A DNA stretch of 60,000 nucleotides from Strigamia acuminata (GCA_949358305.1 OX442314.1:4407087-4467086); one strand, 5' to 3'; positions 1 to 11,928 are shown, counted from the stretch's first letter. Numbers and translations are program-made. Notes: generated by a model from the letters alone, not told the origin.

Positions 1-299
1 CAAACGCCGCTTCTTGTTGCGTCCCCCATCGGAATTCATTCTTGCCGCCCAATAGTTCATTCAACGGGTGTGCTTTTGTTGCCAAATTCGGGATGAATCT
101 ACCCAGGTAATTGACTGAACCCAGTAGACTTCGTAATTCCGACACATTTTCGGGTTTGCCCATTTTTCTAATGGCAACTATTCGATCATCATCGACGTGA
201 ACTCCAGCTTGATTGATGATGTGTCCCAGGAATTTTATCTTGGTTTTCCCAAACTCGCATTTCGCTACGTTCAACGTTATTCCAGCTGCTAGCAAGCGT
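1..299 (-). pseudogene. Mag-like retrotransposon pol, RT fragment left of insertion
   Basis: Read on the minus strand, this stretch is open throughout and encodes the part of a Ty3/Gypsy polyprotein just after the RT catalytic box. The C-F-G-type segment followed by F-L-G-H, then L-R-S-L-L-G, N-Y-L-G-R-F-I-P-N and P-L-N-E-L-L, is the usual RT to RNase H transition. It continues the frame that ends at 9711, on the other side of element I. The 4-bp GCGT at 296-299 is repeated at 9707-9710, so this is one Mag-type element split by a later insertion. The rest of pol lies beyond the left edge of the window. Confidence 0.85.
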
Positions 300-2202
300 T
301 GTGACGGTTTACAATGGCTATAAATGCCTATTTTCTTAGAAAGAAGCGCTGTTGCGCCATTATCATGATATCTCGAAGATATTCTGTGTAAAACTGATAA
401 ATGTCTGGAATAAAGTTATTTATGATGTTTCAAATACAAAGATGTTCGTTTATTAAGAATAAACACTCATTCCTACTTGATATCAAAGGATTCCGGCCGA
501 ATCACGAAGAGTCGTCTGCTAAAACCGCATTTGTCAATGCGCAATGTTGCCACAAGATGGCGCGATTACGATTTAGCGGCAAATTCAAGATATGAATATA
601 AAACATGTAAATAAATATAAAACTATATTTACTAGAATGAAACGAAGCTTTGTGAACATTAATATAAAGATATATTAATGTCTTGTGATGTTAAATACAA
701 TGTAACTTCCATTTTCTGCGGGACAGGACATTTGGTGATCAATCGATCAACCAATAGATCTGATTGGTGGATCCATTTCCGGTCCTGGGTATCCAGTTCC
801 GGTTGTGGTGAGAATTAGCACATTGTTCCTCCGTATCCACTTCCGGTGATACGGGATTGGAGGGATTCGTGGAACCCATGTTCCAATTGGATAACTGGAT
901 TAATCCTTAATCCAGTCAGGTTATATAAACCCAAACAACCGGCCATTCTGCAGCTCTGTTTGATTATTTTCTGTTTGGTATTGTTACTTAAGAAATATGA
1001 TTCGTTGTTCACGTAAAAAAACCTTTTGGTTCTTTGTTGATTTATTCGCAAAGAACCGTTGCATGATTCTACAGAATCATGCCACCGCCGGCAATTGAAG
1101 TCGAAGTGCTGGGATCATTATGTTGCATAAATGTTACAGTTTACGGTTGCGACGCCGAAGGAGAACCCGCCGTTGTGCAATTCAGTATCCTCCGGACAGG
1201 ACCAAGTTGTCTTTTTCGGTATGAACGTATTCCGTTACCACGAGTAGCATCGGTATTGTTGAGAATCGGTTCCTTCACCTGATGGTGCCAAAGCAGTCTG
1301 TTTTACAGTAACCACGAGTAGCACCAAGTGTTTGGCAAGCTGATTCTCATGGTATTCGATGCCAAAGCAGTCGGTCTATTATTAGTACCGCGAGAGATAA
1401 AACTGCTGTGCGGAGCCGCGAGCTATCGACCCCTGTGTACGTGGTACCGTCAACCACTCGATGGACGACCGTGCTGCGACGCCGGGGACGCTTGATACCG
1501 TTCTGCATGGCAAGGCGTATATTCTAATCGATGGCAATTGTGTGTTGCGACGGGAAGCTTAATCTTCATTTTATTTATAACAGCAAAACTTAAACTCGAC
1601 AACCAGTTGGACCAAAATCAAGTCAGAAGACTTAATCTCATATTGAACTCAATATAACCGATAAGTTGACGACAACTTATTCCCGAAATATCTAAATAAG
1701 AATTCACAACGATATGAATTAAATATAATTCATAAGTGGAATATTGATAAGTAAATGAATACATTTACTTACACCAATATCCTCCCAAAGTTGTGGCGGT
1801 GCAGACAAAGTCAACCGCAATGCTCAGATCATTCGATTTATCGACGTGCGATAGTTTACACAGCGAACCAAGGAAACCAGCGAAGCCGTATCGGACTCCA
1901 GGACACAGCCATCCGGCTTAAGATGACATCTATAATCAGGTCGAGCGATGGGGAAACCGCTCCCATATTCCAGACCCGTAGTGATATTATTCTAGGGCCA
2001 GTTGGCCAATTCTTTGTATAGTTTAATAGCTGATTTAACTTGCCAAATGTCGGCATTAGTCCTATGTATAATTTAGCCTTGATATTATTGTTTACCAACA
2101 ATAAACTGTCTTGTATTTATCTCGTATTGTATTCACTGTTTATTTATTGCGATCTCTTCCCGGTACCATTGTTAAATGGGAGTTGTGGTCGTCACCGTCA
2201 CA
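300..2202 (+). repeat. Element I 5' LTR (1903 bp)
   Basis: Direct repeat of 7804-9706 at an offset of 7504. It begins TGTGACGG and ends CCGTCACA. The length is unusual, since most Ty3/Gypsy LTRs are a few hundred bases. Small ORFs inside it (for example near 401-595 and 1755-2021) occur identically in both LTRs and have no recognisable domain, so I do not call them genes. Confidence 0.93.
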
Positions 2203-5200
2203 CGTGGAGGTCCCACCGAGATTAGGTTGCAATTAAATTCGATTGAATTGCAACAGTGAATATTGGAGATAAATATTTAACTAAAAGATTTAAGTTAAAA
2301 ATAGACAGATTAAATTTTCAGTTTATATTTCCATGTGAAGAAGTTAAACTGATGAAATAGAAATACGTAGTAGATTTTCCTTCATTATTTTCGTTTGAAG
2401 ATTTTAGGGATTTCAAAGACTACCACCTAATCTCACACGTGGAGGTCCCACCGAGATTAGGTTGCAATTAAATTCGATAGAATTGTAAAAGTGAATTTTG
2501 AGATAAATATTTAACTAAAAGATTTAGTTAAAAAACAGACCAGTTTCAAACCATGTTTATTTTCTTGAGAAACACCAAAACTGTCCTTTAACTAGGAATT
2601 TCGGAAGTTATAGACCTATCACACGATCACTGAAATAGGTTGCAAATTAATTCGATCGAATTGCAAAAGCGAATCTTGAATCCGATATTAACAAAAAAAT
2701 TTTAGTTAAAACAGACAAATAGATTTTCAGTTTATATTTTCATGTGAAAAGTTAAACTGACGAAATGGAAACGTTTAGTGAACTCTCTTTACTATTTTCG
2801 TTCGACAATTTAAGGAATACGAAGTATTTTAAATAAGAAATCAAAAAAAAGTTTCGAGTGAAATAAGAATACAGATATTTTTTTCGAAGTTTGTTTTATT
2901 TCGAAAAGCTAAAAACATACAAGTTTAGAAGGCGGACTTCTTACGAATTTATCTTTCCACCTGAAAAGTTAAAACGAAGAAAACACCGCAACTATTTGGA
3001 AATATTTACAAGAAATTAAGTTTCTTGTAACTGTACGTCGACACCGATAGCCAGCGACCACGCGCCATAGCAATACGCGTCGATCTCCGTATCAAACGCA
3101 GCAGGGAAGCTACTCAAACCTTCAACGCAAGGTGCGAACGAATGCTTGGAAATTATGGCGGACAACAGATAAAAGACAGCGGAGAAATGTTACAGAAGGT
3201 TCGTAGAGATTTATTTAAGTGTCGCGAACTAATTTTTCCACTGCCATCGGTACCAAAGATAATTTAGTTGTTGGAGAAAAACAACACACTCCATTTCGCA
3301 GAAAAGATTTGCAAATCGAAATGAATATTACCTTTATTTGAAGGAATTAACTATTTTCACAAAAAGGAAAATTTTTCCTTCGGGACAATGGAAATTAAGA
3401 AAATATAAAATGGCGGCGAATGAAGTTGCCGACCACGTAGAATAGTATTTTTTACATTGAAAGTTACGAATCACGATAAACGCTTTCCCTCGGAAAAGTA
3501 AAAGGATTTCATTCAATCTTTCCTTTCGGAAATTTAACAGTGTTTTAAGTTTCCAACGATATTTGGGTCTCCCAAATTTTGAGAATTTCTAAATGAAATT
3601 TAGCTGTTTGAAAAACAACGAATATTTTTAGTAATCTAATCGGACATTTTCCCACATGATTTCTTAAAACCGGAATAACAAATCCATTTGTGGCTATGAA
3701 CTTTGCCACATGAAATATTTACGGAGCGAATATTTTTTGATTGGATTGAAGCTTTAAAATCAGATAGCTGATTTAAACGAAGAAAATAAGTTTCAAAGTA
3801 ATTATTTTTCTTTCGGAAAAATCAAATAAATCACCGCTGATGAAAAGTTGTATTTTTCCATTCGAAAAAACTAAGAATTGCACAAGATTTATCTTCTATT
3901 TTGAACATAGATTTTATTCGGAAAAGGAAAGATTCTAGATACATTATTTTTCTCTAAAAATTAAGAATTTAGTCAATTTTCCTAAAGGTTAATGGAATGT
4001 CATCATATATTTCGTTCGTAATTTACGTGTTAAAGTTTAATCAGAAAAACGATTGAATATGTTTTATTTGCGATAAGTAAAAGAAAGGTTCTTTAAAAAT
4101 GGAATTTCGATGCAAATCCCACAGTAAAGGGAATGTTATGTGTGAGCAATTAACGAAAAGTTGGAATAACTTCATTTTATTTCATTCAAAAGTAGTTGTG
4201 AAAAATCAATTTCAAATATTTTTCAAAGAAAAATTATTTTTATCGGAAAAAAGTAATTTACATGTCCTCGCGCGGACCGAGTAGTAAACTGCTTAATTGT
4301 GACATCGATACTGTTATTGTGTCACGTGTTATACGGAATTCCAAACCAGTGAATTACGAATTTTGGCGCGATAGGAATAGAAGTTTGACAGTGAAAGTTC
4401 TCCAGATTTGTCTTTTCATTTGAAAAGTTCAAATTGAGGAAATGCTGCAGCAGATGAAGGTATTTACGACAATTGAGATTTAAATATTCTTTCATTCAAA
4501 AGATAAAAGATCTCTGCAAAAACATCTCGTTATTAGAGATAAGGGGGACGAAAATTATTAAAACGAATAATCAAAGACACGTCCTTCGTAAATATCGCAA
4601 AGGAATAACTAATTGTGAAAACAATTGTCCGCTCAGGAAAAGTGGAATTTAGCTAGATATTTTCTTTCGAAAAATCAAAGCAATTGTCATCAAAAAAGAA
4701 AGATTTGATGAATAATTTTTACCCAAAAGTCTAAAGGATTGTCGAATAGTTTTCTCCCGAAAAACAAGTACACATTTGTACCAATAACTTTATCGTTTAA
4801 AGTAAAATTTCGAATATTTTCTTTTGGAAGATTAGAGAATTAGATAATTTTTCTCGCAAAACAAATTTAAAGAATTTTAACGAATTTTTATTTGTTAAAA
4901 AAATTTGTTAAAAAAGGGGGAGATGGATGGTGAAAATTTATTTTTTCACACTCGAAAAATGGAATTTAAACCCGAAAAAGTAAAGACTTGGTCAAATTAT
5001 TCTTCCTATTGGAAATGAATACACAATGTTGGGAATCGAAAATAGATTTCAATTACAAAGGAATGATTATTTGAACGATAATTGAATAAGAATAAGAAAA
5101 ATTGAGAGTTTGAGAAAACTTTATTAAAACTGTGGTTGTAATGATATTACACACTAAACGGAATAATCAAAGAAAAATATTTTTTGAAGAAAAGTTATTT

Positions 5201-5715
5201 AATTATTTGGATTGGTAAAAATCCCAAAGTTCAAGAAGATTGAAGTAAGTTTATTTTATTTTCATTTGAAAAATACAATATTTTACGAATGTCTTCCCGA
5301 AGGAATTTTATTTTATCGGTAAAATTGAATCTCGAAGGGAACGGACTTAGTAGAGAACTACTAAATAGATGTAACGTCCTTTATACCATTGGCCGACACT
5401 AACATCCGCCAATCAGAAGTTGGGAGATCTAGGGATCCCCAGCCCCCTGCTATTAAAGGAGGACCAGATCAGATACTGATCATTCGCATCCAGACCAGAC
5501 CAGAAGACGTGTTCCAGAGTCATCTTGACCACGCCGTCCCGATTTCAGTCACGATTCGAATTTTGTGTGCCGTGTAACCTGCAAAAGCTAACACGTGTCA
5601 AACAAACGCGAAGTTTAATTTTATTTTGTCAAAAGTAAAGTTTAGAAGTGTTTCTTGTTGAAAAGTGTATTATATTCGTCTTCTTTATAAATTAAAGAAT
5701 TAAAATCGTCAGATT
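2203..5715 (+). other. Element I leader: 3.5 kb repetitive non-coding region
   Basis: No supportable ORF. The first ~600 bases are three degrading copies of a roughly 200-230 bp unit starting near 2203, 2437 and 2634. The first two include a full primer-binding site. The remainder to about 5300 is an AT-rich series of short degenerate units built around a half-palindromic core like TTTC-n-TTCGRAAAA followed by A-rich sequence. GGGGGA-type purine runs occur near 4544 and 4915. It could hold packaging or dimerisation signals, but that is inference. The last ~350 bases (5340-5715) are less repetitive and lead into the ORF. Confidence 0.7.
2205..2223 (+). promoter_or_regulatory. Primer-binding site for tRNA-Gln
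   Basis: TGGAGGTCCCACCGAGATT starts 2 nt after the 5' LTR. It is complementary to the 3' end of a eukaryotic tRNA-Gln (CCA, discriminator, acceptor and T-arm), as recalled from standard tRNA-Gln sequences. This is where minus-strand DNA synthesis would be primed. The same 19 nt recur at 2440-2458. Confidence 0.85.
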
Positions 5716-7209
5716 TTGAATTTTTTTATGGCTCAAAAACCATTGAATATGATCGATCCAAAAGGAAATAATAAGCAGACAAACTTAAATTTAAGTTCTG
5801 TACCACTTGGCGATCAAACAGAAAAGATTCCCGATCATTTTACTCTGTATTGTAATCGTCATGGACTGGATAAAACCAAGTTTAAAAATATAATCGAAGC
5901 TTCAGACTATGTAAAAGCTAGGAACTGGCGAGATCGTACCCAATCTCAATCTTCACATCAAGATCCAGTACGGAATCCACAAACATACAGCCGAAACTTA
6001 GTGAATCAAGATTCTCATACTATGTTTCAAACATCCAGTAGGGGATCTAAGTTAGAAAAGTTTAAACCACCTAATTCGGTAGATAAGGGGGAAGAGAATT
6101 ATAAACCTAATAATTCTCGTCCAGAGAGTTCGTTAACTAACCAGTCGGTTGTTCAGAACAAATTAAAACTCGTTTACAATCGAGATCAGCTAATTTCAGT
6201 TCGATATGCTAATCCAGCTGAAGCACAACGATATGTGGCTAGCCTTAATCTGTCGATTAACCTACCGCTATCAAAAGAATTGGGAACCGTAAACAAAAGT
6301 TTTGGGCCACCAATATCAACGCAAAGGAAAGATATTCGGACTCCAAACAAACATTTGCAGTCAAATAACGTACAACAACGTGCCCGATCGCCGATCACAA
6401 ACTCATGTTTGCGGACGTATGATTTGTCTACCAAGAAGAGTCCCCAGCCAAGACAATTCTACCTAACGCCCATTTCAAATCGAAAAAAGGTCAAGCAAAC
6501 TTTTCCCTTGAAAAAGTATTACCAACACGATAATGAGAATGATTTTAAACCTAAAAAAGAAAGTTTTTTGACTAACCCACGGGAGATCCGGTATCAATTC
6601 GAACAGTATTGTAAACAATACCAGTTAAATTCAGCTGAATTTAAAAATATAAACGAAGCGCAACAATTCGTATTTCGAAATCAATACCGTAACCAACGAC
6701 TAAAACCCGTCCCAGTCGTCAATCTGACGGAGATACAACAATTTGCGTCTGGAAAGCAACCCTGCAATATCCAGAATAATTCATCTCAACGAGAGGAATT
6801 AAGAACTTCAAAAAAGCGTTTTCGGTCACCAAGTCCAGCTGGTGATGAAGAAACTTCAAGTACAAACCAACATGTTCAAAAACTGACTGAAAACCCAGGT
6901 TTCCAATCATCAGTTCCACGACTTAGAGTCAAATATAGATCCCCTCGTTTGTTGCGGGATTTCACAATTCCAAATATGGGTCCTTTCCACGTATGGTTTT
7001 CCAATGAGGGTCCCATTCATGTATGGTTTTCCAGAGATGACCTAAAACAAAAAGTTGGGTCGTCACGGTCATTTACACTGCCAAGTCAGTACACTGTATG
7101 TAACTGCCCAAAGAAAAAACGTCGAAAGAAATCAGTACAGCAGGCTGAGAGATCTCGGAAATTTGCAAATATGCGAGCTCAATATTTAGCAAAGAATCAT
7201 GTTGATTAA
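5716..7209 (+). CDS. Element I ORF: basic protein with repeated FKNI-EA modules
   Basis: 497 residues; a second in-frame ATG lies four codons in. I do not recognise the family. It is very basic and rich in Asn, Gln, Ser and Arg. A module of about 35 residues occurs near residues 39-75 (YC-x4-GL-x4-FKNI-x-EA, then V-x2-R) and again near 293-330 (YC-x4-QL-x4-FKNI-x-EA, then V-x2-R). A shorter, weaker relative lies near residues 160-175 (NPAEAQRYVA). Near residues 416-435 an eight-residue GPFHVWFS-like unit is tandemly duplicated. The C-terminus carries a PKKKRRKKS-type nuclear-localisation or nucleic-acid-binding stretch. There is no zinc knuckle, DSGA or YxDD. As the only ORF between PBS and PPT it may be a divergent Gag-like or RNA-binding protein; that is inference. 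Confidence 0.7.
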   Translation: MNFFMAQKPLNMIDPKGNNKQTNLNLSSVPLGDQTEKIPDHFTLYCNRHGLDKTKFKNIIEASDYVKARNWRDRTQSQSSHQDPVRNPQTYSRNLVNQDSHTMFQTSSRGSKLEKFKPPNSVDKGEENYKPNNSRPESSLTNQSVVQNKLKLVYNRDQLISVRYANPAEAQRYVASLNLSINLPLSKELGTVNKSFGPPISTQRKDIRTPNKHLQSNNVQQRARSPITNSCLRTYDLSTKKSPQPRQFYLTPISNRKKVKQTFPLKKYYQHDNENDFKPKKESFLTNPREIRYQFEQYCKQYQLNSAEFKNINEAQQFVFRNQYRNQRLKPVPVVNLTEIQQFASGKQPCNIQNNSSQREELRTSKKRFRSPSPAGDEETSSTNQHVQKLTENPGFQSSVPRLRVKYRSPRLLRDFTIPNMGPFHVWFSNEGPIHVWFSRDDLKQKVGSSRSFTLPSQYTVCNCPKKKRRKKSVQQAERSRKFANMRAQYLAKNHVD

Positions 7210-7793
7210 CATGATATGATACACAAAGATTCCCCGATTATAGTGTAAACAGAAAATCCTCTTCTAAAAATCATGACCTCTCTTCTAAAGAAAAGGGGGA
7301 CAAAATATAAAAGTTAGAATTAACAAAATTTTGAAAAGTAATGCTACATTATTAAGACAACTAGTTTAATTAAATTAGTCAATTGTACAAAGAATACCAA
7401 GTGACTCCGGTCATGACAATTAAGGGGGACAATTATGATTTCTTAATTGTCAACTCTTATCATCTAAAAGCTATTTATTGTATATTTATAGCGATACATC
7501 TGACTAGGCATATGAAATAAATATTTTGTGATAACACAAATGATGATTTTATGTATGACGAAAGTTTCTTCAAAAAGAAGACTTGGAAATAAATTCTGGA
7601 CTTGAATTTAGGCTATTAGAAAAGATTATTTCGGCAGAAAATCAGAACTTAGATAATTCAAGTTAGTTTATGTAAGCTCAAATTCGAAATTGGAAGTCAC
7701 GGTATCTCCAAGATACATCAAGTCCGAAAATAGCATTTATGCTAATTAGGAGAATAACGAAAACTCTATAAAATTTTATATAATTGTGTTATT
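7210..7793 (+). other. Element I 3' non-coding region
   Basis: AT-rich, with no ORF of note. It contains three interspersed purine-rich AAGGGGGAC-type motifs (near 7291, 7422 and 7793) resembling the polypurine tract. These might serve as additional plus-strand primers; that is inference. Confidence 0.5.
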
Positions 7794-7803
7794 AAGGGGG
7801 ATG
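7794..7803 (+). promoter_or_regulatory. Polypurine tract of element I
   Basis: AAGGGGGATG sits directly before the 3' LTR start at 7804. This is the expected place for the plus-strand primer. Confidence 0.75.
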
Positions 7804-9706
7804 TGTGACGGTTTACAATGGCTATAAATGCCTATTTTCTTAGAAAGAAGCGCTGTTGCGCCATTATCATGATATCTCGAAGATATTCTGTGTAAAACTG
7901 ATAAATGTCTGGAATAAAGTTATTTATGATGTTTCAAATACAAAGATGTTCGTTTATTAAGAATAAACACTCATTCCTACTTGATATCAAAGGATTCCGG
8001 CCGAATCACGAAGAGTCGTCTGCTAAAACCGCATTTGTCAATGCGCAATGTTGCCACAAGATGGCGCGATTACGATTTAGCGGCAAATTCAAGATATGAA
8101 TATAAAACATGTAAATAAATATAAAACTATATTTACTAGAATGAAACGAAGCTTTGTGAACATTAATATAAAGATATATTAATGTCTTGTGATGTTAAAT
8201 ACAATGTAACTTCCATTTTCTGCGGGACAGGACATTTGGTGATCAATCGATCAACCAATAGATCTGATTGGTGGATCCATTTCCGGTCCTGGGTATCCAG
8301 TTCCGGTTGTGGTGAGAATTAGCACATTGTTCCTCCGTATCCACTTCCGGTGATACGGGATTGGAGGGATTCGTGGAACCCATGTTCCAATTGGATAACT
8401 GGATTAATCCTTAATCCAGTCAGGTTATATAAACCCAAACAACCGGCCATTCTGCAGCTCTGTTTGATTATTTTCTGTTTGGTATTGTTACTTAAGAAAT
8501 ATGATTCGTTGTTCACGTAAAAAAACCTTTTGGTTCTTTGTTGATTTATTCGCAAAGAACCGTTGCATGATTCTACAGAATCATGCCACCGCCGGCAATT
8601 GAAGTCGAAGTGCTGGGATCATTATGTTGCATAAATGTTACAGTTTACGGTTGCGACGCCGAAGGAGAACCCGCCGTTGTGCAATTCAGTATCCTCCGGA
8701 CAGGACCAAGTTGTCTTTTTCGGTATGAACGTATTCCGTTACCACGAGTAGCATCGGTATTGTTGAGAATCGGTTCCTTCACCTGATGGTGCCAAAGCAG
8801 TCTGTTTTACAGTAACCACGAGTAGCACCAAGTGTTTGGCAAGCTGATTCTCATGGTATTCGATGCCAAAGCAGTCGGTCTATTATTAGTACCGCGAGAG
8901 ATAAAACTGCTGTGCGGAGCCGCGAGCTATCGACCCCTGTGTACGTGGTACCGTCAACCACTCGATGGACGACCGTGCTGCGACGCCGGGGACGCTTGAT
9001 ACCGTTCTGCATGGCAAGGCGTATATTCTAATCGATGGCAATTGTGTGTTGCGACGGGAAGCTTAATCTTCATTTTATTTATAACAGCAAAACTTAAACT
9101 CGACAACCAGTTGGACCAAAATCAAGTCAGAAGACTTAATCTCATATTGAACTCAATATAACCGATAAGTTGACGACAACTTATTCCCGAAATATCTAAA
9201 TAAGAATTCACAACGATATGAATTAAATATAATTCATAAGTGGAATATTGATAAGTAAATGAATACATTTACTTACACCAATATCCTCCCAAAGTTGTGG
9301 CGGTGCAGACAAAGTCAACCGCAATGCTCAGATCATTCGATTTATCGACGTGCGATAGTTTACACAGCGAACCAAGGAAACCAGCGAAGCCGTATCGGAC
9401 TCCAGGACACAGCCATCCGGCTTAAGATGACATCTATAATCAGGTCGAGCGATGGGGAAACCGCTCCCATATTCCAGACCCGTAGTGATATTATTCTAGG
9501 GCCAGTTGGCCAATTCTTTGTATAGTTTAATAGCTGATTTAACTTGCCAAATGTCGGCATTAGTCCTATGTATAATTTAGCCTTGATATTATTGTTTACC
9601 AACAATAAACTGTCTTGTATTTATCTCGTATTGTATTCACTGTTTATTTATTGCGATCTCTTCCCGGTACCATTGTTAAATGGGAGTTGTGGTCGTCACC
9701 GTCACA
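7804..9706 (+). repeat. Element I 3' LTR (1903 bp)
   Basis: Same sequence as 300-2202. It ends CCGTCACA at 9706 and is followed by the GCGT target duplication. The long minus-strand ORF drawn through its right end at 9644-9706 is only an accidental extension of the disrupted Mag pol frame. Confidence 0.93.
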
Positions 9707-9710
9707 GCGT

Positions 9711-10939
9711 TGGAGTACTGCATGTAACCGCCTATCATGTTCCTCGATGGTGTCGCCATAAACCAATATGTCATCAAAGTTGACTTGCTTGCCTTCCAAT
9801 CTTTCGAGAATTTCGCTCATCCTCTTCTGAAAGAATTCAGGTGCTGCATTTATGCCGAAAGGAAGCCTTTTGAACATGTACCGGCCAAATGGAGTGATGA
9901 ATGTTGTCAACAGCCGTGATTCGGCATCCAACTGACACTGCCAAAAGCCATGATTGGCGTCGAGCTTTGAAAAATACTTCGCTTTTCCTAGTCGACCCAA
10001 CACGTTCTCAGTAACGGGCATTGGATGTGTTTCTCGCATTACGTAGCGATTAAGTCTCACATAATCCACGCACATGCAAATCGATCCGTCGGGCTTCGGT
10101 GCCAAAACCAGCCCAGAACACCAATCTGTTGATTCTTCTACCCGTTCTATTACTCCCAACAATACCATCTTGTCGAGGTTTGCTTTTATCTCGTTCAGTA
10201 GAAGAATCGGGACTCTTCGAGGTGTCATTAACGCGTATGGACTTGCATCAGGTTTCAGTCTAATTTTGTGCGGTATTTCAACGCGTCCCAGACCGCTGAA
10301 TAGCTTCGGATAAGCTGCCTTCGGATCGAATGACATCTTCGGTGTCTTTTCCGTTTTCACCGCATCAACCCCGCAACGTCTGATGATGTTCAACTCTTCG
10401 CAGGTGTCGCCATCCAGTAACGGCTGCATTAAACCTCGAACGACGTAGATCGCTGTTAATTTCGACAGTCCTCGGTACTCGATTTTCTCCCATAACATTC
10501 CTAATGTTTTCATTTTTCCTTTGGTCGCATTGTGCAAGTTCAGCTCGGGTTTCCGTAATTTTCTATCGGAAAAATAGTCTCTGTAGACCTCTTCGGGAAT
10601 ACACGTTGTTTCGGCGCCGGAATCTGCCTTGAATCCAATTCTTGCATTCCTGATCTCCACCGACACATGCCATCTTCCCTGTCGACTGGCTACACCGTTG
10701 ACTGATTCAACATATGCGTCCGTCGCCTCGCCGACCCTTTGAACCGCTGCGCTCCGACATACCCTCGCATAATGACCTTTGCGATTACAGTTGTGGCATG
10801 TCAACTTTGCTGCTGGGCAGTCCTTCATCGAGTGGACTTTGCCGCCACATCTGCCGCAACTACTCGAGTTTTTCGATGCATTTTTCGGCTGCGTCTTGGG
10901 ACCGCCGTCCGGTTTGCTCGATTTCCCGCTGTCGTCTGG
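9711..10939 (-). pseudogene. Mag-like nucleocapsid-protease-RT
   Basis: Reading leftwards from 10939: a first cysteine cluster (CGRCGG), then a CCHC zinc knuckle (C-x2-C-x4-H-x4-C). Next come a retropepsin core D-S-G-A-E with a downstream LLDG, and an RT palm with the CVDYVRLN, SKLDANHGFWQ and LPFGINAAPEFFQKRM boxes. The catalytic box reads NFDD where YxDD is usual. The first Asp pair is kept but the preceding Tyr is lost, so activity is doubtful. The frame runs into element I at 9711 and resumes at 299. Only the coding order is inferred from family knowledge; the motifs are visible directly. Confidence 0.88.
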
Positions 10940-11728
10940 TCATTCAGTCTTCTTTTTCCAGAAGTTGGATCGTTGCACCTTCTTGGAGTCAACTCGATCC
11001 ACGGACCTATTGGTCGATGACGCTTCCAGCAATGTTTTCGACTGCGAATTGACCTGTTCAGACTGTTTCGTCATCTCGATTGCCTTCGCCAATGTCAAGT
11101 TGCTTTGAAGCTGAAGTTTCTTCGCCATCGCCTTGTCCCTGATGCCATTTACTATCTTGTCGCGGATAAACTCGTCATACAATGCATCAAATGTGCAGTG
11201 TTTGGCCGCTGTGTGTAATGCCGTGATGTATTCGTCCATCGTTTCACCGTCCTTTTGCTGGCGGTTGTAGAACATGGCTCGCTCATAAATCACGTTTGTT
11301 GTCGTAACAAATTTTGCCTCAAAAGCTGCCTTCACTTTTGCGTAATCGTGTTTGTCCGGATCCGCCAATTTGAATGAAGCGTAAATGTCATTTGCTGTGT
11401 CCCCCATGTGGTAAAGGAGTGAAGCCACTTGCTTTTTTCCCGGTTGGGTGTCTAAATCCACCATGGAGCGAAATAACTCAAATCTGGCAATCCATCTTGG
11501 CCAATCTGCCGCATTTTTAAAGTCAAATTCGTCCGGTGGCTTGCAAATGCTGTGCTCCACTTTTGCCATCTTGTGAGGAATTTCTGCACTAATCACTGGA
11601 TCAAATTTTAGGCTTTTAGACAATTTTTCGCTCAATTCTTCAATATTTCTTTCTAATTCCAACTTCTCTTCATCTATTTCCTCTTGGTCTGCCAGTGCTG
11701 ACTCAATTTTGAGCGAAATAATGAGCAA
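10940..11728 (-). pseudogene. Mag-like gag capsid
   Basis: 262 residues: a charged coiled-coil-like N-terminus, then a capsid domain with W-P-R-W-I-x-R-F-E and the spacing Y-x-R-A-M-F-x-N-R-Q-Q-x-D-G-E-T-M-D-E-Y typical of retrotransposon Gag. It ends at an in-frame TGA (10940-10942); the zinc-knuckle frame continues beyond the stop without a shift. The TGA could be a leaky stop or a simple mutation (CGA to TGA). Residues upstream of the first Met also lack stops for a short way, so the start is approximate. Confidence 0.85.
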
Positions 11729-11910
11729 ATAATGTCAATTTTGATCAATCACGGGTAAACTGCTTGCTGCCCCTTGTAGTTGGCTTCCCACGATGCACTC
11801 CACACTTGTTTTTCTGCTATTTTCGATGCCTGGGTGCTTGTTTGCCACTTCAGTTGGGGTTTGCACAGTCCTTCCCATCAATATTAATCACACTGACCAG
11901 TTTTTTAGGT

Positions 11911-11928
11911 GTTTCACCGCTGCCACCA
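11911..11928 (-). promoter_or_regulatory. Mag-like element PBS (tRNA-Leu)
   Basis: On the minus strand the site reads TGGTGGCAGCGGTGAAAC. The first 14 nt match the complement of the 3' end of tRNA-Leu (AAG type), recalled from standard tRNA sequences. It directly abuts the LTR end at 11929. Confidence 0.65.

Larger units (their letters stand above)
300..9706 (+). mobile_element. Element I: non-autonomous LTR retrotransposon, 9.4 kb
   Basis: Two LTRs of 1903 bp flank 5.6 kb of internal DNA. The LTR ends are the perfect inverted pair TGTGACGG and CCGTCACA. The target duplication is GCGT (296-299 and 9707-9710). A tRNA-Gln primer site follows the 5' LTR and a purine tract precedes the 3' LTR, fixing the + orientation. 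There is no protease, RT, RNase H or integrase; the only long ORF is 5716-7209. The element must therefore be mobilised in trans. The LTR copies look identical wherever I compared them, so the insertion is young. It lies inside the RT of a Mag-like element. A solo LTR of a related family sits at 21731-23392. Confidence 0.9.

Noticed and set aside
401-2101. Small ORFs repeated in both element I LTRs as genes
   Set aside because: Duplicated only because the LTR is duplicated; short, overlapping on both strands and without motifs.
9644-9783. ORFs crossing the right end of the element I 3' LTR on both strands
   Set aside because: Accidental continuations across the insertion boundary; no domain and not present as such in the 5' LTR copy.
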